Below are positions 1 to 13,342 of a stretch of 64,000 bases of DNA, piece after piece; the stretch's first letter is position 1; each line of letters opens with the position of its first letter. The translations under genes were made by a program, and so were the position numbers. Below the pieces are notes generated by a model that was given only the letters and a program-made list of their open reading frames with translations, was not told the DNA's origin and ran no database searches. The stretch is from assembly GCA_037954665.1 (NCBI GenBank), contig JBBMOL010000023.1:744001-808000 (forward strand). The letters run 5' to 3'. This DNA is from Laguncularia racemosa. Taxonomy: Eukaryota > Streptophyta > Magnoliopsida > Myrtales > Combretaceae.

Positions 1-1793
1 CCTGGGATTGCCATTTGATTCCGCCCACTGATTCTTCAATATCATATGCATTATATTATATTTAATTTGACTGTTTTTTCCTACTCCTCGTGTTCTTCAT
101 CAACATCATGGAATCTGATGGTGCCATTGACTATGAAACCTTATTTTATATTTATGCATGTCCTAATCCTTCACTCTCCACAACTTGTCTTTATTGTTGG
201 GCAGAATCATAAGGTCATGACAGAGGTTGTTAACTAAGTTTATAGCACATTTATACATATAATTGTGTCGATTTTTGTGATTTTTTTTTTCCTAATTTAA
301 GTCAATTATATTTTATTGTGTTTACCACTATGTTAGTGTTTGTTATATTGATGTTATTATATTATAACAGGTACTAATAGCTTATTTATATATTACTTGT
401 GTTTGGAAGCCAAACTCCCTACTGTCTTGTCATATCTCTACAGAATCATCATGAGACGTGTTCATGGAGCCATTAGATACATGCGTTACAATATTGAAAT
501 CACTTAAGTGGTAGAATATAATCAATAAGGATGCCCAAGAAAGAATAAGTTTTTTATTTATTATGAATTTGTATCGGATGAGAAATGATAAATAGTAAAA
601 AAAAAAAAAAAGAAAAGTTAAGAAAATCAATAAAAAATTTGAAACGAGCTACCAAACCAAATTAGTATTAATGATATAATCTTTATTAAATATATAAATT
701 TTTTTAATATTTTCAAAATAATAATAATGATATCTTAATACTTTCAACTAACAATATATTTTTATAATTAATATGGTGTTTGAATTTTGTATATTTTTAT
801 AATTAATTACTTAAATTTTGCTTATTTTATAATTAATTATTTAAATAAAAATAATAAAGATATTATAAATAATCTTAAAAAGCTTATAGATAATAAAATA
901 ATATTTTAAAATTTTATATAATAAATTATAAAAATAAATAAAATTTAAATATCAAATTATGGAAGATGCTGTCACCTAAAAAATAAAATACAGATGCATA
1001 CATATATATATTATACACTGTCTTTGTACATTTTCTCATATCGGAAAGAATAACTTTTCAGGGGCTCAAGAAAATATTATCTTCAAAATTCTTTCCCTTT
1101 ATTTATTTGTTTATTTGTTTTAGGGAATGTAATTGTTTCCTCGTCTATTCCTTCCATTTTCTTTCTTTTCCAAATCCAAATATTGTGATAACTGTCACTA
1201 ACCTCATATAACTTTTTGAAATGATAGCACTGTGTTAAAATTAAACTTGTTTAGATTGCCTACGTTTAGATGATATTAATATAAGTTACCCATTAATAAT
1301 TTAAAAATCAATTTTTAATCAAAATGATTGAATGATTTATGAATTAATTTTTTACTGTTAAATCTCCATGATAAATCACCAAATAACTACTTATTTAATA
1401 ATAAATAACAACTTACTTAACTATCTCGATAAATTCACTAATAATTTAATTTATTTATACCCAACTTACATCTAAAAATGAACCAAAGTATATATGCTAA
1501 TCGAAAGGGAAAATAAAGACATGAATCGTGAAGGTTGACGGACTAGCAGTACCATCCTCTTTGGTGGGTCTTAAAGAGAAGGAGAGACTTGGTAATGGTA
1601 GGTTGACACCAAACACCCCTTGCCTCGTTCTCTGTACTCCATACCGTCTTCACCTACCCTTACCCACTAAACCACCCCGTGAAACCATTTCAAGATTCAT
1701 AACTATTACCATTCATCTCACACACTTCAGGAACTGAATAAAGTTCCACATTTTTCTATACCCCTATCTTGATTATTCCAAAATCTATTGTTA
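1..1793. other. AT-rich intergenic DNA and upstream region of the b5 reductase gene
   Basis: No open frame here resembles a known protein. Positions 650-960 are extremely AT-rich with runs of short A/T words. The last ~300 bases must carry the promoter and 5' leader of the following gene, but I cannot place a transcription start. A pyrimidine-richer stretch at 1615-1740 lies directly before the start codon and fits a 5' leader. The first ~240 bases could be the tail of a gene outside the window, but nothing in them supports that. Confidence 0.6.
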
Positions 1794-4700
1794 ATGGATC
1801 AAATCGTGGAGTTCTTACAGTCTCAGGACATTCAGATCCTTATTGGAGTTGCAGTGGCTGTTATTGCCATTGGAATCACTCTTGTTTTCCTCAATTCATC
1901 CAAAAAATCCAAAGGTTAGAACTTTTTTAATATCTGTAATTAAAGATTATAGCTTTTATTTTGTGCTTTATGGATCTCATGTCTGCTTACGTTGTTGAGA
2001 ATTCTAGATAATTATAATGTGTGATGGATTTGGTAATGGTAGGTTTGGACTTTGGATTAGAAATGAAAGTAATTCAGAGAAATACCCAGCAATCCAGCTC
2101 TTGTTTATTTTTCCGATTGAATCGAGGGTTGTCTAGAAATATTCTACATTTTAGTTTATTAGCTTTTATAGTATGGGTTCCAGTAAGGAGTAAGGCACTC
2201 ATTTCACATTTGACAGGAATTCTTATTTCGGGTTTTGTTGAATATTGCATAATATATACAACTATGGCAGAGATGCACGTATTTGGTCTACTGGGTACTT
2301 TCTACATTTGAATGATTGTTTGTCTTCTAATTTTAGTTGCAAAAAGCACTATCTCATGTATCTTTTGAGTTTCATATGTAAACATGCAAATGATGTAAGG
2401 AGGTCCAATGTTTTTGAGGGAATAAAAGTTTTTTCGCTGCGGGGCTTGTGGTATTTCCGTATGATGAGTCATTTGCAATGTCCATTTGCTTGCCTTCTAA
2501 CCCCATCACATTTGATTATGTTACTTTTTTCTTGTGGGCTGATATTATGTTTTCACACGATGTCTGCATCTATAGGCTGCTTGGATCCTGAAAATTTCAA
2601 GGAGTTTAAACTTGTTAAACGCACACAGTTGAGCCATAATGTGGCGAAATTCACTTTTGAACTTCCTATGCCTACTTCTGTTTTGGGTCTTCCGATTGGT
2701 CAACATATAAGTTGCAGGTTTGTCAGCTGACTTATACTTCATTCTTCTTTCAAACATAAACACCGTTGATTGGTAATCCCATCATTTAAAACTAATACAA
2801 CTCTGTCTTAGAATTTAAAGCTCGCTTTTTATAATTTATATTGATGCAAGTTAGTCTTCTCATGTTGAAGATGTTTTTGTCATTCTACGTCCTGCATAAA
2901 TTAGAGATTTAAAGATGTATTGTAACATCTGCAGCAATATCTCTCACAAAGAAAAAATTCTTAGAATAAGTCAATGGTTTTGTTGTGCTGTTCATATTTC
3001 TGTTATAAATTTCTCATTATAAAGCATATGCATTGCTTCCATCTACGTGTATATCATAATTGATAAAATTGGTTAATTGCAATTTTGTTTGCTTTTGCCC
3101 AGTTTAATTAGACGCATTCAAAGATGTCTTAACATCGTAAAATTACAAATAAAGGGTAAAGCTTTATCAGTTACCTTTAACTTAGCTGTCCTTTTTATCA
3201 GGGGCAAGGATGGTCAAGGTGAAGAGGTTATCAAGCCATATACCCCAACTACTTTAGATTCTGATGTGGGTCACTTTGAGTTAGTCATAAAGGTATTACA
3301 CAAGACCTGTTAAACAAGAGTACAAAAATTTTTTTAGTCAACTAATATTACAACCATTTCCTTGTATCTTACACTCAACCATTTCATGTTTTGTATCTTT
3401 ATACATAGATGTATCCTCAAGGAAGGATGTCTCATCACTTCCGTGAGATGCGGGTTGGTGATCATCTGGCAGTGAAAGGGCCAAAGGTACTCGTCTTTTC
3501 CTATTATTTATCAAAGCATATAGGTGCATTCCTGCCACCAAATTATATTCTTACTTCCATTCCTTAATACTATGCATGCTTCTGCTGCCATCTTTGTCCA
3601 TATTGGATCTTTTTTGGCATCTATTATTCAATATGTAGTAAGCCCTGCTACCAGGAGTCCTGTTATTAGGACAGATATATTGATCTTCCTTTTCCTGTCA
3701 TCAACTGTTTTCCATGCCTAAGTATTTTTTATTAGAACTCATGTTTTCATTAAAGTTTTGAATCCTAAGCACCTGTAGTTTATTTGCATAAAAACATTAA
3801 ATTCTGATCACTTCGTTAATTCATCTAATCATTAAAGGAATTTAATATATCAAAGTGTTGAAAGGCTTTTATTTTTATGCTATGTGGTAATCTGGTGAAG
3901 CCTTCAAAGTTGTGGGAAAGAAAAGGCACCTGATGCTGCAGGGAATGATCTTTCTTTGGATTTGCTGGCTATTTTTTCCTGACTTTCCTCAGCTCTAATC
4001 TCTCTGGTATCCTGTGTGCTTGATCCAATGAGTAAAATAAACAAATCTTAACTTTTGGGTTATTTTTATGACTCAAAAAATTTATAAGGCTGTTCCTAAT
4101 GTACTCATGCAATAATAAGTGTACAACTACACATGTCAAACTGAAAGTTTGAGTTGCTTTGAGATTTTTCATTTTGGACATTACTATATTCCGTGTTTAA
4201 GATGCTCTCAGTGTCAGAGAATTGGAATTGGTGAATGAACCAAAAAATTGTCCTTTAATTTTACAAAGGGGATTTTTCTGATCCAAAGTTATCTTAAGCA
4301 GTTGCGAATGATGCATTTAGTTTCATGCTAGGTAATTTTCTTACAAATGTTTTAAGAGTGTTTCTATCTGAGTTAACTGGCTAAGGGTGCTCATCTTTCT
4401 AAAAGCTGTAGCATCTATAATTTTCTAAATCACAAGTTGTTAATCAAGTTGTAGATTCCATTTAAGCATAGACATTATTACTCGATCTCACAACCTGATT
4501 TGTCTATGGAGAACACTAACTAATTTATTGCTTTGTTTTTGCCTTCCTGAAATGGTTCTCATTTTGAAACACTGTTCACATATGTCTTGTAGTCTTTGCC
4601 TGATAGGATTGTGTTGAATTTGACAATCGTCAATTTTGTATTTTACAGGGACGTTTCAAGTACCAGCCTGGTCAAGTTAGAGCTTTTGGGATGATTGCTG

Positions 4701-6699
4701 GTGGCTCTGGCATCACTCCCATGTTCCAGGTAAACCTATATCCCTCTTTTTATCGTTATTGTTTAGTGTGTTATGATGCTTTTACTTTACTTTCTACAGA
4801 AGACTTAGGATTTCTTACTTGTGGAAAATTATTTCACTTTTCCATTTCAATTGTCTTTTGTTATCCTTTTTATAGAACAATTCTTGCTAATAACTAGGAA
4901 ACTCAAAGGATGCCTTTTAATTTACTAAAAGAATGGTAAACAAGTATCATTAATACAATGACAAGAGTGTGTATAAGATAATTTTTAAAAAACGTGTGAT
5001 TATAGGAAAACCATCTTTTCAATGTTACATAATTTGACTAGAAAGACGTGGAAAATATTCAACTGATGTTTTTTGAAATCTATATAACTTTGAAAATGGA
5101 TAAACTGCGTTTTCAGAAGAAAATTCTAGTTGTGTTAGGTAAAGACATTATAGCCTTTTTTTTTATCTTTCAATTTGGAGAAAATTTTCTATTAGTTAAA
5201 CACCCTTAATATTGATATTGAATAATGAATACTATGTGACCGGAAAAAGAAAAAAAAATGAACTTTATGGCCAAGAAGACAAGAATAATGAATAACATAG
5301 ACCTGCTTCCACCCTGTTCTTTTTCCAGGTTGCACGGGCTATATTAGAAAATCCAACAGACAAGACAAGGGTTCACCTCATTTATGCTAATGTTACTTAT
5401 GAGGACATTCTTTTAAGGGTAATTTACACTTCTCTTGCTAAATCCATTATTCTTCTTGCCATATGGAAGGACCCGACCCGATGCTGCATCATACGTTCCT
5501 GTTCCTGCTGGCATGAGTAACAAAAAGTGCCATTTGATCTTTCCGAAAGGTTACAGTAGCAGTACTCATCAGCCATACACCTAATTGCCTCAAAAGGACA
5601 CTTTCACATTAAATTTTATGTAAACTTTTTATTGATAAGTTTTGGTTGCTTCTGAATTAGAACTCTGCGAGGAAGCTACAGTAATGGATTTATATAATCA
5701 AGCAATTTGATGACTTGCACTCCTATAGTTTATGTTTAAATTTGATTTTGTATTGCAGGAAGAGCTAGATAGCCTTGCTGTGAGATATCCTGACCGCTTC
5801 AAAGTCTACTATGTTTTGAATCAGGTTAGTTGCCTTTCTTATGAAGTGTGTGTATACATGGTGCCACTGATTTGCGCTTCTCTCAAATGCCGACAATTGC
5901 ATTCTTTTCACTCCAGCCCTTCTTTTCGTATCATATTATCTCCTGAGATTTCTTTCCTGAAAGAAGAGTTGGAAACTTCATTAAAGTTTAACTTGAGATT
6001 ACTTAATGTGTTCACTATAGTTCCTTTGAAAGTTGATTACTTGCTTATATGAAACTGGAAAGCACTAATTTAGAAGTCCTTGATAAGGTTGTGCTGTAGA
6101 GCAACTTTTCTCTCCTTTATATCCCTTTTTCTACTGTTTCTACTTAAAAAGGGCCATTCTGAGATATAAGGTAAGCTCCATACGCATATCCCTTAGTCAA
6201 CATGGGTGAGAGTCCCTCCCTAGAAGTTTGCATCAAACATTTTCTGTTTTCCTAAAGAGCTTCTGTATACATTATAATTGGATATGTGCCAATATGGTAG
6301 GACATAATCGTTTCACTGTTGCATCATTTAGCTATTTAAAATCATCTAACTTGAATTCATTGATGAAACGTCTTTCTCAGCCTCCTGAGGTATGGGATGG
6401 CGGTGTTGGATTTGTGTCGAAGGAAATGATTCAAGAGCAATGCCCTGCACCAGGACCCGGTATTCAGGTAGCTATGCTTAACTAACAGGTCGTTTATCCT
6501 TTTTTCTTGCACCATAAGCTTGCAGCTTTGCATGGACGGTGAGTTGGTATAGGAGATGGATATCACTATGAAACAAACACTAATTCTATTTCTTAAAAAT
6601 CTTCAGATTCTGAGATGCGGTCCACCACCAATGAACAAGGCCATGGCAGGTCACCTCGAGTCCCTTGGGTATGCCCCTGAAATGCAATTCCAGTTCTGA
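1794..6699 (+). CDS. CBR1: NADH-cytochrome b5 reductase, microsomal type (9 exons, 282 aa)
   Basis: The enzyme passes electrons from NADH through FAD to cytochrome b5 at the ER, feeding fatty-acid desaturation and related reactions. Exons read from GT-AG sites: 1794-1914, 2576-2717, 3202-3292, 3409-3486, 4649-4729, 5329-5418, 5759-5824, 6381-6467, 6607-6699; they total 849 bp with an intact frame. Residues ~14-33 form a single N-terminal hydrophobic anchor, followed by a lysine-rich SKKSK stretch. Then come the FAD-binding region (KPYTPTT at ~99-105, GRMSHHF at ~123-129), the GGSGITPMFQ nucleotide-binding loop (~162-171), and the NADH-side CGPPPMNKA motif (~256-264), with a PEMQFQF C-terminus. 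The order, length and near-identical blocks match plant CBR1; the mitochondrial paralogue has a longer targeting leader instead of this anchor. The start is the first ATG before the anchor. Family motifs are recalled, not searched. Confidence 0.95.
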
Positions 6700-7327
6700 T
6701 AATCGTCCAACAGCTCAAATCTTTTCATCGAGTTCTCTTGCCAGAATGCCGATATAATCGTGTGACCCTTTCCTGTATTAGGCAGCTCCAGTCCTGAATG
6801 ACTCTTCCTTTCTTCCAACTTCAAAGATTAATTGTTGTAAAATGCATCTGCCCATATCAAACTATTATGCGAGTGTCATCACTCTTTTGAGATATTCTCT
6901 GGAGCTTTCTGCTGTACTCTCAGATTTCAAATAATTTTATTCTTCGTATGGGATGACAACAGAAATTTGATAAAGGTTGCTTCTTGTGTGATTTATTTTT
7001 TCCTTTAAATTATTACTAACCAAACCCATATGGAGAGGAGCATAGATCCGACCTCTTTAAAATTACAAATGCTCGAAATATGCAACAACATTAAATAAGG
7101 GAGTGCTTTTTTCCTTACAATAAAACCCATAAGATATTTAGACAATTTTTAGCCTATATGTGACAAGGAGAAAACTTTCTAACAAAAAGCTAACCTCACG
7201 TCATCTTTGCCGATTCCGGAAGGTTTGTTAGAATCAGTGGTCTGTCAAGCCCATAAAAATCTTTTCCATATCGTGAAAGAGCCATGATGTTTGCTTTCTA
7301 GTACTTGGTTTGCATGTAATTTGTAAA
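6700..7327. other. 3' region of CBR1 and short intergenic DNA
   Basis: The first ~250 bases after the stop are T-rich and of mixed composition and presumably hold the 3' UTR and poly(A) site. Nothing coding is visible in the remainder. Confidence 0.5.
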
Positions 7328-7735
7328 CACTGTTTGGATTGTTGGAAATGGGTTGTATTTAAGGAAAGCAAAGGAAATGCGAAGAAATCATGTGTTTGGT
7401 AAGTTTAATAAAGGATTGAAATGGGATGAAATTGATATAAAAATGATTGAAATGTTTACACTCTTGATTTCTCTCTAAATTTAGAGGGAAAACAAAGGAA
7501 ATGATGGAAAGTTATAAAAGTATTCTTAAAAAGTAAGTTAATACCATTTCTTTTAATATTTCAACTAAACAATATAAAAAAGAAATATTTCCTCTCATTT
7601 CTATTGTTTCTATTATATGAATTCAAATAACAAATACAACCAATATTTTCTTTCCTTTGATTTTCTTCTCTCTCTTTTTTTTCCTTTCCGATGATTTCTA
7701 TCCATTTTCTCCCTTTAGTAAATTACCAAACACTG
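7328..7735. mobile_element. Possible small MITE-like element (~408 bp)
   Basis: The left end starts CACTGTTTGG, and the right end read in reverse starts CAGTGTTTGG, giving a 10-bp terminal inverted repeat with one mismatch. The interior is non-coding and AT-rich. The flanks share TGTAAA (7322-7327 and 7736-7741), but at slightly different offsets, so the target duplication is uncertain. Terminal repeats of the form CA(C/G)TGTTTGG occur in plant hAT-type MITEs. Size, ends and lack of coding fit such an element, but the family is inferred. Confidence 0.45.
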
Positions 7736-8505
7736 TGTAAAAGTGAGGTTTAGATTGTGTGTTTATCAAAGTTGCAAGAATCTGATCAGTTGGGCCAGTA
7801 GAGTTTATCGGAGTCCAAGTTGGATAAACTAATGGGACGTATCGGTTTGTTCTCCACTTTCTTTAAATTCAACATTGTCACAAAGCCCCCTCAACAATTT
7901 CTCATCTCCAATACATTACAATCTTCTAAATTTGCCTCAATAAATCTTGATTCTCCACTAGGGTTTTTGAGAAAAAGAAGCATTTTTTAGTATAGGTCTT
8001 ACTTAATCTGAAATGAGTAAGAAGTGAATACAAAATATTTGAATTCCTTTCTAGGCTTTGGTTTTCTTATGAAATTAAGCTAAATGGATCAAGGCATTTC
8101 TAATCTTCAATTTTAAGGAAGGATGGATTGTGGTTCCACTTCATCAAAACAAAGTACATCATACTTCATCAAAACAGAGTACATCGGGTTTTTGTAGGTT
8201 TGGTTCATCAAGTTTGGTCAAACTTTAGCATGAAAAAACAAAGGAATTCATTTGAATGAGTAGTTTCTCTTTTTAGGTTTTAGCTATATCCATTCTTCTC
8301 TAGAAACTCATTATTTATGAAATTCAAGGTTTTTTTGTGTGTGATCTACATAGAATCTAAATCACTATTAAATTCCTAAAAAGCCAATCTTTGGTTTTGA
8401 ATTAATCGAAAACCCCTTAGATCAAATTCAAAAGACTTAAAATCAGTAGAGCCTTGACCTTTTTGAACCACCACCACCATGCTTACTGAAGCATGCAGCA
8501 CTACC
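7736..8505. other. Intergenic DNA between CBR1 and the copia element
   Basis: No gene is recognised. A short direct repeat around 8135-8185 (a repeated 'ttcatcaaaac' phrase) and a (CCA)n run at 8468-8480 are the only local structure. Confidence 0.5.
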
Positions 8506-8714
8506 TATTAAGTTATATATATAGTAGTGTGCACGTGTAAGAGTTAGTTAGTATAAATACCAGAAGTCTATTGTAACAAACTAACAGAATTAGAAAATAA
8601 CAAACTTCTTTTCCTTTTCTTTCTCTCTTTGCTTTTCATTTCCTTTGCATTTTCTTGTTCCTTGCGTTTTCTTGTCTCTACAACTTTCTAGTTTTTCTCC
8701 TTCAAGTTTTGTCA
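8506..8714 (+). repeat. 5' LTR of the copia element
   Basis: This is a direct copy of 13136-13342 at roughly 90 percent identity by eye. A TATAAATA motif near 8552-8559 is a plausible LTR promoter TATA box and is conserved in the 3' copy. Confidence 0.92.
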
Positions 8715-8727
8715 TGGTATTAGAGCA

Positions 8728-11700
8728 TTGGTACTATCCGATGAAATGGTGTTATCACCATTAGAGGATGTTTCATTTCCTTTTTACATTCATCACTTAG
8801 ATAATCAAAATTTTGTATTAGTCAATCCAGTTCTTACAAGTTTGAACTATAATACATGGAGCCGCTCGTTTTTGCTTGCACTTTCAATCAGGATTAAAAT
8901 TGGCTTTATTGATGGATCAATTCCAGTTCCAACATAGTCAGATTCAATGTATCAAATTTGGACCAGATCCAATAACTTGATAGTTGCGAGGATTTTACGA
9001 TCGATTTCTCCACAAATTGCATCTACGATTATCTACATGAATTCAGTAAAAGATATTTGGGAAAAATTGAAGGTTAGATTTTTCTCAACTCGATGACAGT
9101 AGAATCTATCAACTGTATCATCTTCTTAGCACTATCACGCAAGGAAATAAATTAGTTAATGAGTATTTTAAGGAACTAAACATCATTTGGGAAGAACTCA
9201 TGAATTATAGGCCTTTACCCCACTGTTCTTATGGATCTTGCAACCAAGAGTACTTCAATAAGTTTGTGATCTCAAATTTTAGTGCTAAAACCATTTCCAA
9301 CTTTAGATGAGGCTTATAATCTTGTAATTCGTAATGAGTTTCAATGAGCAAATAGGCTTAAAGAGTTTTCTTTTTAGTGACCCTTTTGCCATGGTGGCAG
9401 TGAGTGATGGTAAACGGAGGTCTCTAATTGATTTACAATGTAGCTACTGCAAAAAGAGCGGACATTTGAAAGAAAAATGTTTCAAGTTGATAGGTTTTCC
9501 CCTGCATTCTAAATCCAATAGGCAGAGACTAGTTGGAGCAAATCAGGGGATTTCTAGTCTTTCTTAAACTAATGTTTCTAATCATATTGCTAACAATTCT
9601 GAGGGTTATGAATTAGTTACTAGTGGAATCAATATTTCAGGTGTTAACTCAAAAAATGATCATGTAACTCATCTTTTGAGTTTACTAAATGTTTTAGATT
9701 CTAGTTTGCCTAATAATTCATCAACTAGTTCTTCATCTTCTTCGGTGTTTCAAGCTACAACCATACAAAACAATTGTTTTGAATTTTCAGCTAAGCCTGG
9801 CAAAAATATGGCAAGTAATACTAGTTCTTTATATGTTATCGCTTGTTTTTTATCAACTATTATTCCACAATCTGATGCAAGTAATAGAGTCGCTTGGATA
9901 TTAAATTCGAGGGCTATAGATCATATGACTGGTTATTTGAGCTTGTTTCATTCCTATTTTCCCATACATAATTGATATGTTCAACTTCCTAATAATTGTC
10001 GTGTTAAGGCAACACATAAAGGTATAATTCATCTAAATCCAAGTTTGATTCTTTAAGATGTTCTTTTTGTACTAGATTTTCATTTCAATCTTATCTCAAT
10101 TTCAAAATTAATTTCTTCTATCAACTACTTGCTCATATTCACAAACAATTGTGCTTACATTTAGGACTCTATCACTAAGAGAGTGATTGGCCAACCTAAA
10201 GCTAGGTTTGGGTTGTTCTTCTTGGAGCAAAATTGTTAGAAGTTTGATTGCAATCATTTTTTGTGTAATCCACAAACTTCTTTTGTATCACATATTGTTC
10301 ATAGTTTGAAGTTCTTTTGATGTTTGGAACTTTCCTTGAACATCCTTCATTTGATAAATTCAAACATATAAACCAACTTGATGATGATATAGTTTGTAAA
10401 TGGTTAAATTGTTTCATATGCCCTCTAGCAAAAAAAAAGAAAAGAAAATCATTTCCTACTCATGTTAAAAATACAATACATCCTTTTGAACTTGTTCATG
10501 TTGATATTTGGGGTCCCATTGATGTTTTTACCATAGGAGGACATAGGTATTTTTTTACTCTAGTTGATCATTCTACAAGAGTGACATGGGTTTACCTCTA
10601 AAGCTAAAGTTGCTTCTATTATTCCATCCTTTTGTCAAATGATTGATACTCAAGTTAGATGAAAGATTAAAGTTATTAGATTTGATAATGGCCGAGAATT
10701 TACTCTCAATGATTTTTATAGGTTTCATGGTATTGTTCATTACTTTTTTGCATTGAAACTCTACAGCAAAATGGAGTTGTTAAACTCAAATACCAACATA
10801 TGTTGTCAATAGCTAGAACTCTTCTTTTCAATTGAACTTACCTTTATGTTTTTGGGGAGATACATTACTCACAAGCTCACAACTACTTATTTGATCAATA
10901 AGATACCTTCTTTAGCGTTTGAGGAAACACAACTCCTTTTGAAGTTTTGCTACATAAATTCCCCCCATATAAACAACTGCATGTGTTTAGTTTGCTTTGT
11001 TTTGTTTCTACACTTAAAAGTCAATGTAATAAATTCTCTCCTTGCTAATCATTGCATTTTTGTTAGATACCCTATTGTAATCAAAGGTTACAGGATTAAA
11101 AAATATGTTGTTTCACGAGATACTTATTTTGTTCAACATATTTTCCTGGCTAAGATTCCTTATATACATGATTTGATATCTTCTTCATCAGAAAAACCAA
11201 ATCCTTGTTTATCTTATGAACTATCTCATATATTTGTTGATAATTTATTCTCCCAATATGATGATTTTGTAATAATGATTGATTCTCTTTGTTTTGATGA
11301 TAGTACTACTTTTTCTATTACTCCTGTTGCGCATAGGCAAAATATGTCCATTACACATAGGCAAAATATTTATGATAATCCTCACCTTGATCATTCTATT
11401 GTGCATTGAAGTACTAGATCTACTAAGATTCATGCATATCTTTCCAATTATCATCATGATTTAAGTCTAGCTTTGGCTGATCATTCTTCTTTGTTTAAAT
11501 TTGCTTGTTTTGATGTGCTTTCTTTATCTATAGTTCATCCTATTCAACAAGTCTTGTCTTATCTTCTTATTTTTCGTGCTTTTACAATCCCACTTTCTAA
11601 AAAATTTTAACCTTCTTCTTATGAGCAAGATATAAAATTTGAGCATTGGTGTAAAGCTTTAGATGAAGAACTTGATGCTTTGAAAAATAATAACACTTGG

Positions 11701-12840
11701 ACTATTGTTACACACGATTGGTTGTAAATGGGCTTACAAGTTGAAAACTAAAGTAAATGGTGGCATTGACAGGTATAAAGCTAGATTAGTTGCTAAAGGG
11801 TATAGTCAAAAGGAAGAATTTAATTATACAAAAACCTTTAATCCGGTTATTAAAAACACTACAGTTTGATTATTCTTTTGTTTAGCTGCTACTTTTAATT
11901 GGCATGTTGATCAAATGGATGTGCATAATGCTTTCTTAAACGGGGATTTACATGAAAAAGTTTATATGGATATTTCTATTAGGTTACTGATTAATCATTC
12001 TACACTTAAGAAGGTTTGCAAGCTTAATAAGCCGTTGTATGGTTAAAACAAGCTTTGCGTCAATGGAATGCTAAACTTTCATCTTACTTAATTGCTAATG
12101 GTTTCACACAGTCTTATGGTGACTATTCTTTGTTTGCCAAAGGAAGTGGTGATGATTTTATTGTTCTGCTCCTTTAGGTTAATGATTTAGCAATAGCTAG
12201 CAAGAATCTTGAAGTAATTTTGGCATTCAAACAATTTCTTAACACATAGTTTAAAGTAAAGGACTTGGATGTGTTAAAATATTTTATCGATTTAGAATTA
12301 GTATGGTTTGAATCTAGATTGGCCTTATCTTAATGGAAATTTACTCTTGATTTTCTATCTAAAACTAGGCTTCTTGGTTTGAAACCTACTACTACTCCTA
12401 TGATTCTTAATCACAAATTATCACAGCATGATACTTCTCCTCTAGTTGATGCTTGACAATATAAACAAATTGTTGGCAAGTTACTTTATTTGTCCATCAC
12501 ACATCCAAACATTGCTTATCCAATCCATGTACTTAGTCAGTTTATGGAAGAGCCACATGTTACTCATCAAATAACATTAGAAATAGTACTAAAGTATATT
12601 AAGAGTAGTCCCAAACAAGGTTTATTTTTTCCCTCTAAAACATATTTCACTTTGAGCATACAGTGATAGTGGTTGGGGAGGATGCTAGGATTCTTGTCAA
12701 TCCACCACCACTTTTGTATTTTTCTTAGCGATTCACTCACTAGTTAGAAGTCTAAGAAACAAAGCACTATTTCGTGAAGTTTTGTAGAATTTGAATACAT
12801 AGCCCTTGCTTGCATAACTTGAAAAATTATGTGGATACTG
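8728..12840 (+). pseudogene. Broken copia gag-pol polyprotein
   Basis: In order, all on the + strand: a gag N-terminal block at 8728-8937 containing the LNYNTWSRSFLLAL-type signature; a CCHC zinc knuckle (C-x2-C-x4-H-x4-C) at about 9439-9480; an integrase N-terminal core fragment at about 10470-10600 (HVDIWGP and FTLVDHSTR); a reverse transcriptase region from about 11700 with the lysine-rich KARLVAKG block and the AFLNGDLHEKVYM block near 11930-11970; and an RNase H block near 12660-12820 (SDSGWGGC, then a KQST-like region). Multiple in-frame stops and frame changes lie between these blocks, so it cannot make a functional polyprotein. Gene order (integrase before reverse transcriptase) separates it from Ty3/gypsy. 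Confidence 0.9.
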
Positions 12841-13135
12841 GCGTTACTGTGGGAATTTCATGTTAATTGCAACATATCGATACAACTTTTTTGTGATAAA
12901 TAACCGGCTATTCATATTGAGCATAATCCGATTTTTCATGAGCAAACTAAGCACTTGGAAATGGATCTTTATTTTGTTAGAGACAAAGTTATGGAAGGAA
13001 CAATTTTACCCATCTATGTTCAAAGCAAACATCAACTTGTAGACTTGTATACTAAATCCTTATGTTCTGATCAATTCAAATTTTTTATGCCCAAGATAGG
13101 AGTAATTAATATATACTCTCCATCTTGAGGGGGCA

Positions 13136-13342
13136 TATTAAGTTATATATAGCAGTGTACGCGTGTAAGAGTTAGTTAATATAAATACTAGGAGCCTACT
13201 ATAACAAACTAATAGAAATAGAAAATAACAAAATTCTTTTCCTTTTCTTTCTCTCTTTGCTTTTTATTTCCTCTGCATTTTCTTATTCCTCGTGTTTTCT
13301 TGTTTCTGCAACTTTTTGGTTTTTCTCCTTCAAGTTTTGTCA
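13136..13342 (+). repeat. 3' LTR of the copia element
   Basis: This copy matches the 5' LTR along its full length and follows a G-rich polypurine tract at 13125-13135. It is two bases shorter than the 5' copy, mainly from a dinucleotide loss in the TATATATA run. Confidence 0.92.

Larger units (their letters stand above)
8506..13342 (+). mobile_element. Degenerate Ty1/copia LTR retrotransposon, both LTRs present
   Basis: The 5' LTR is 8506-8714 and the 3' LTR 13136-13342. They align end to end with about 21 substitutions and small indels by hand count, nearly all transitions. Both start TATTAAG, where TGTTAAG would be usual, and end in CA. The primer-binding site TGGTATTAGAGC at 8715-8726 differs by one base from the usual plant tRNA-Met complement. 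A polypurine tract (TTGAGGGGGC) precedes the 3' LTR. Flanking pentamers CTACC (8501-8505) and CAACC (13343-13347) look like a diverged target duplication. The interior encodes gag, integrase, reverse transcriptase and RNase H in copia order, but with many stops and frameshifts. Confidence 0.93.

Noticed and set aside
1521..1538. Six-codon upstream reading frame before CBR1
   Set aside because: The transcription start is unknown, so it may not be transcribed; such short frames are common by chance.
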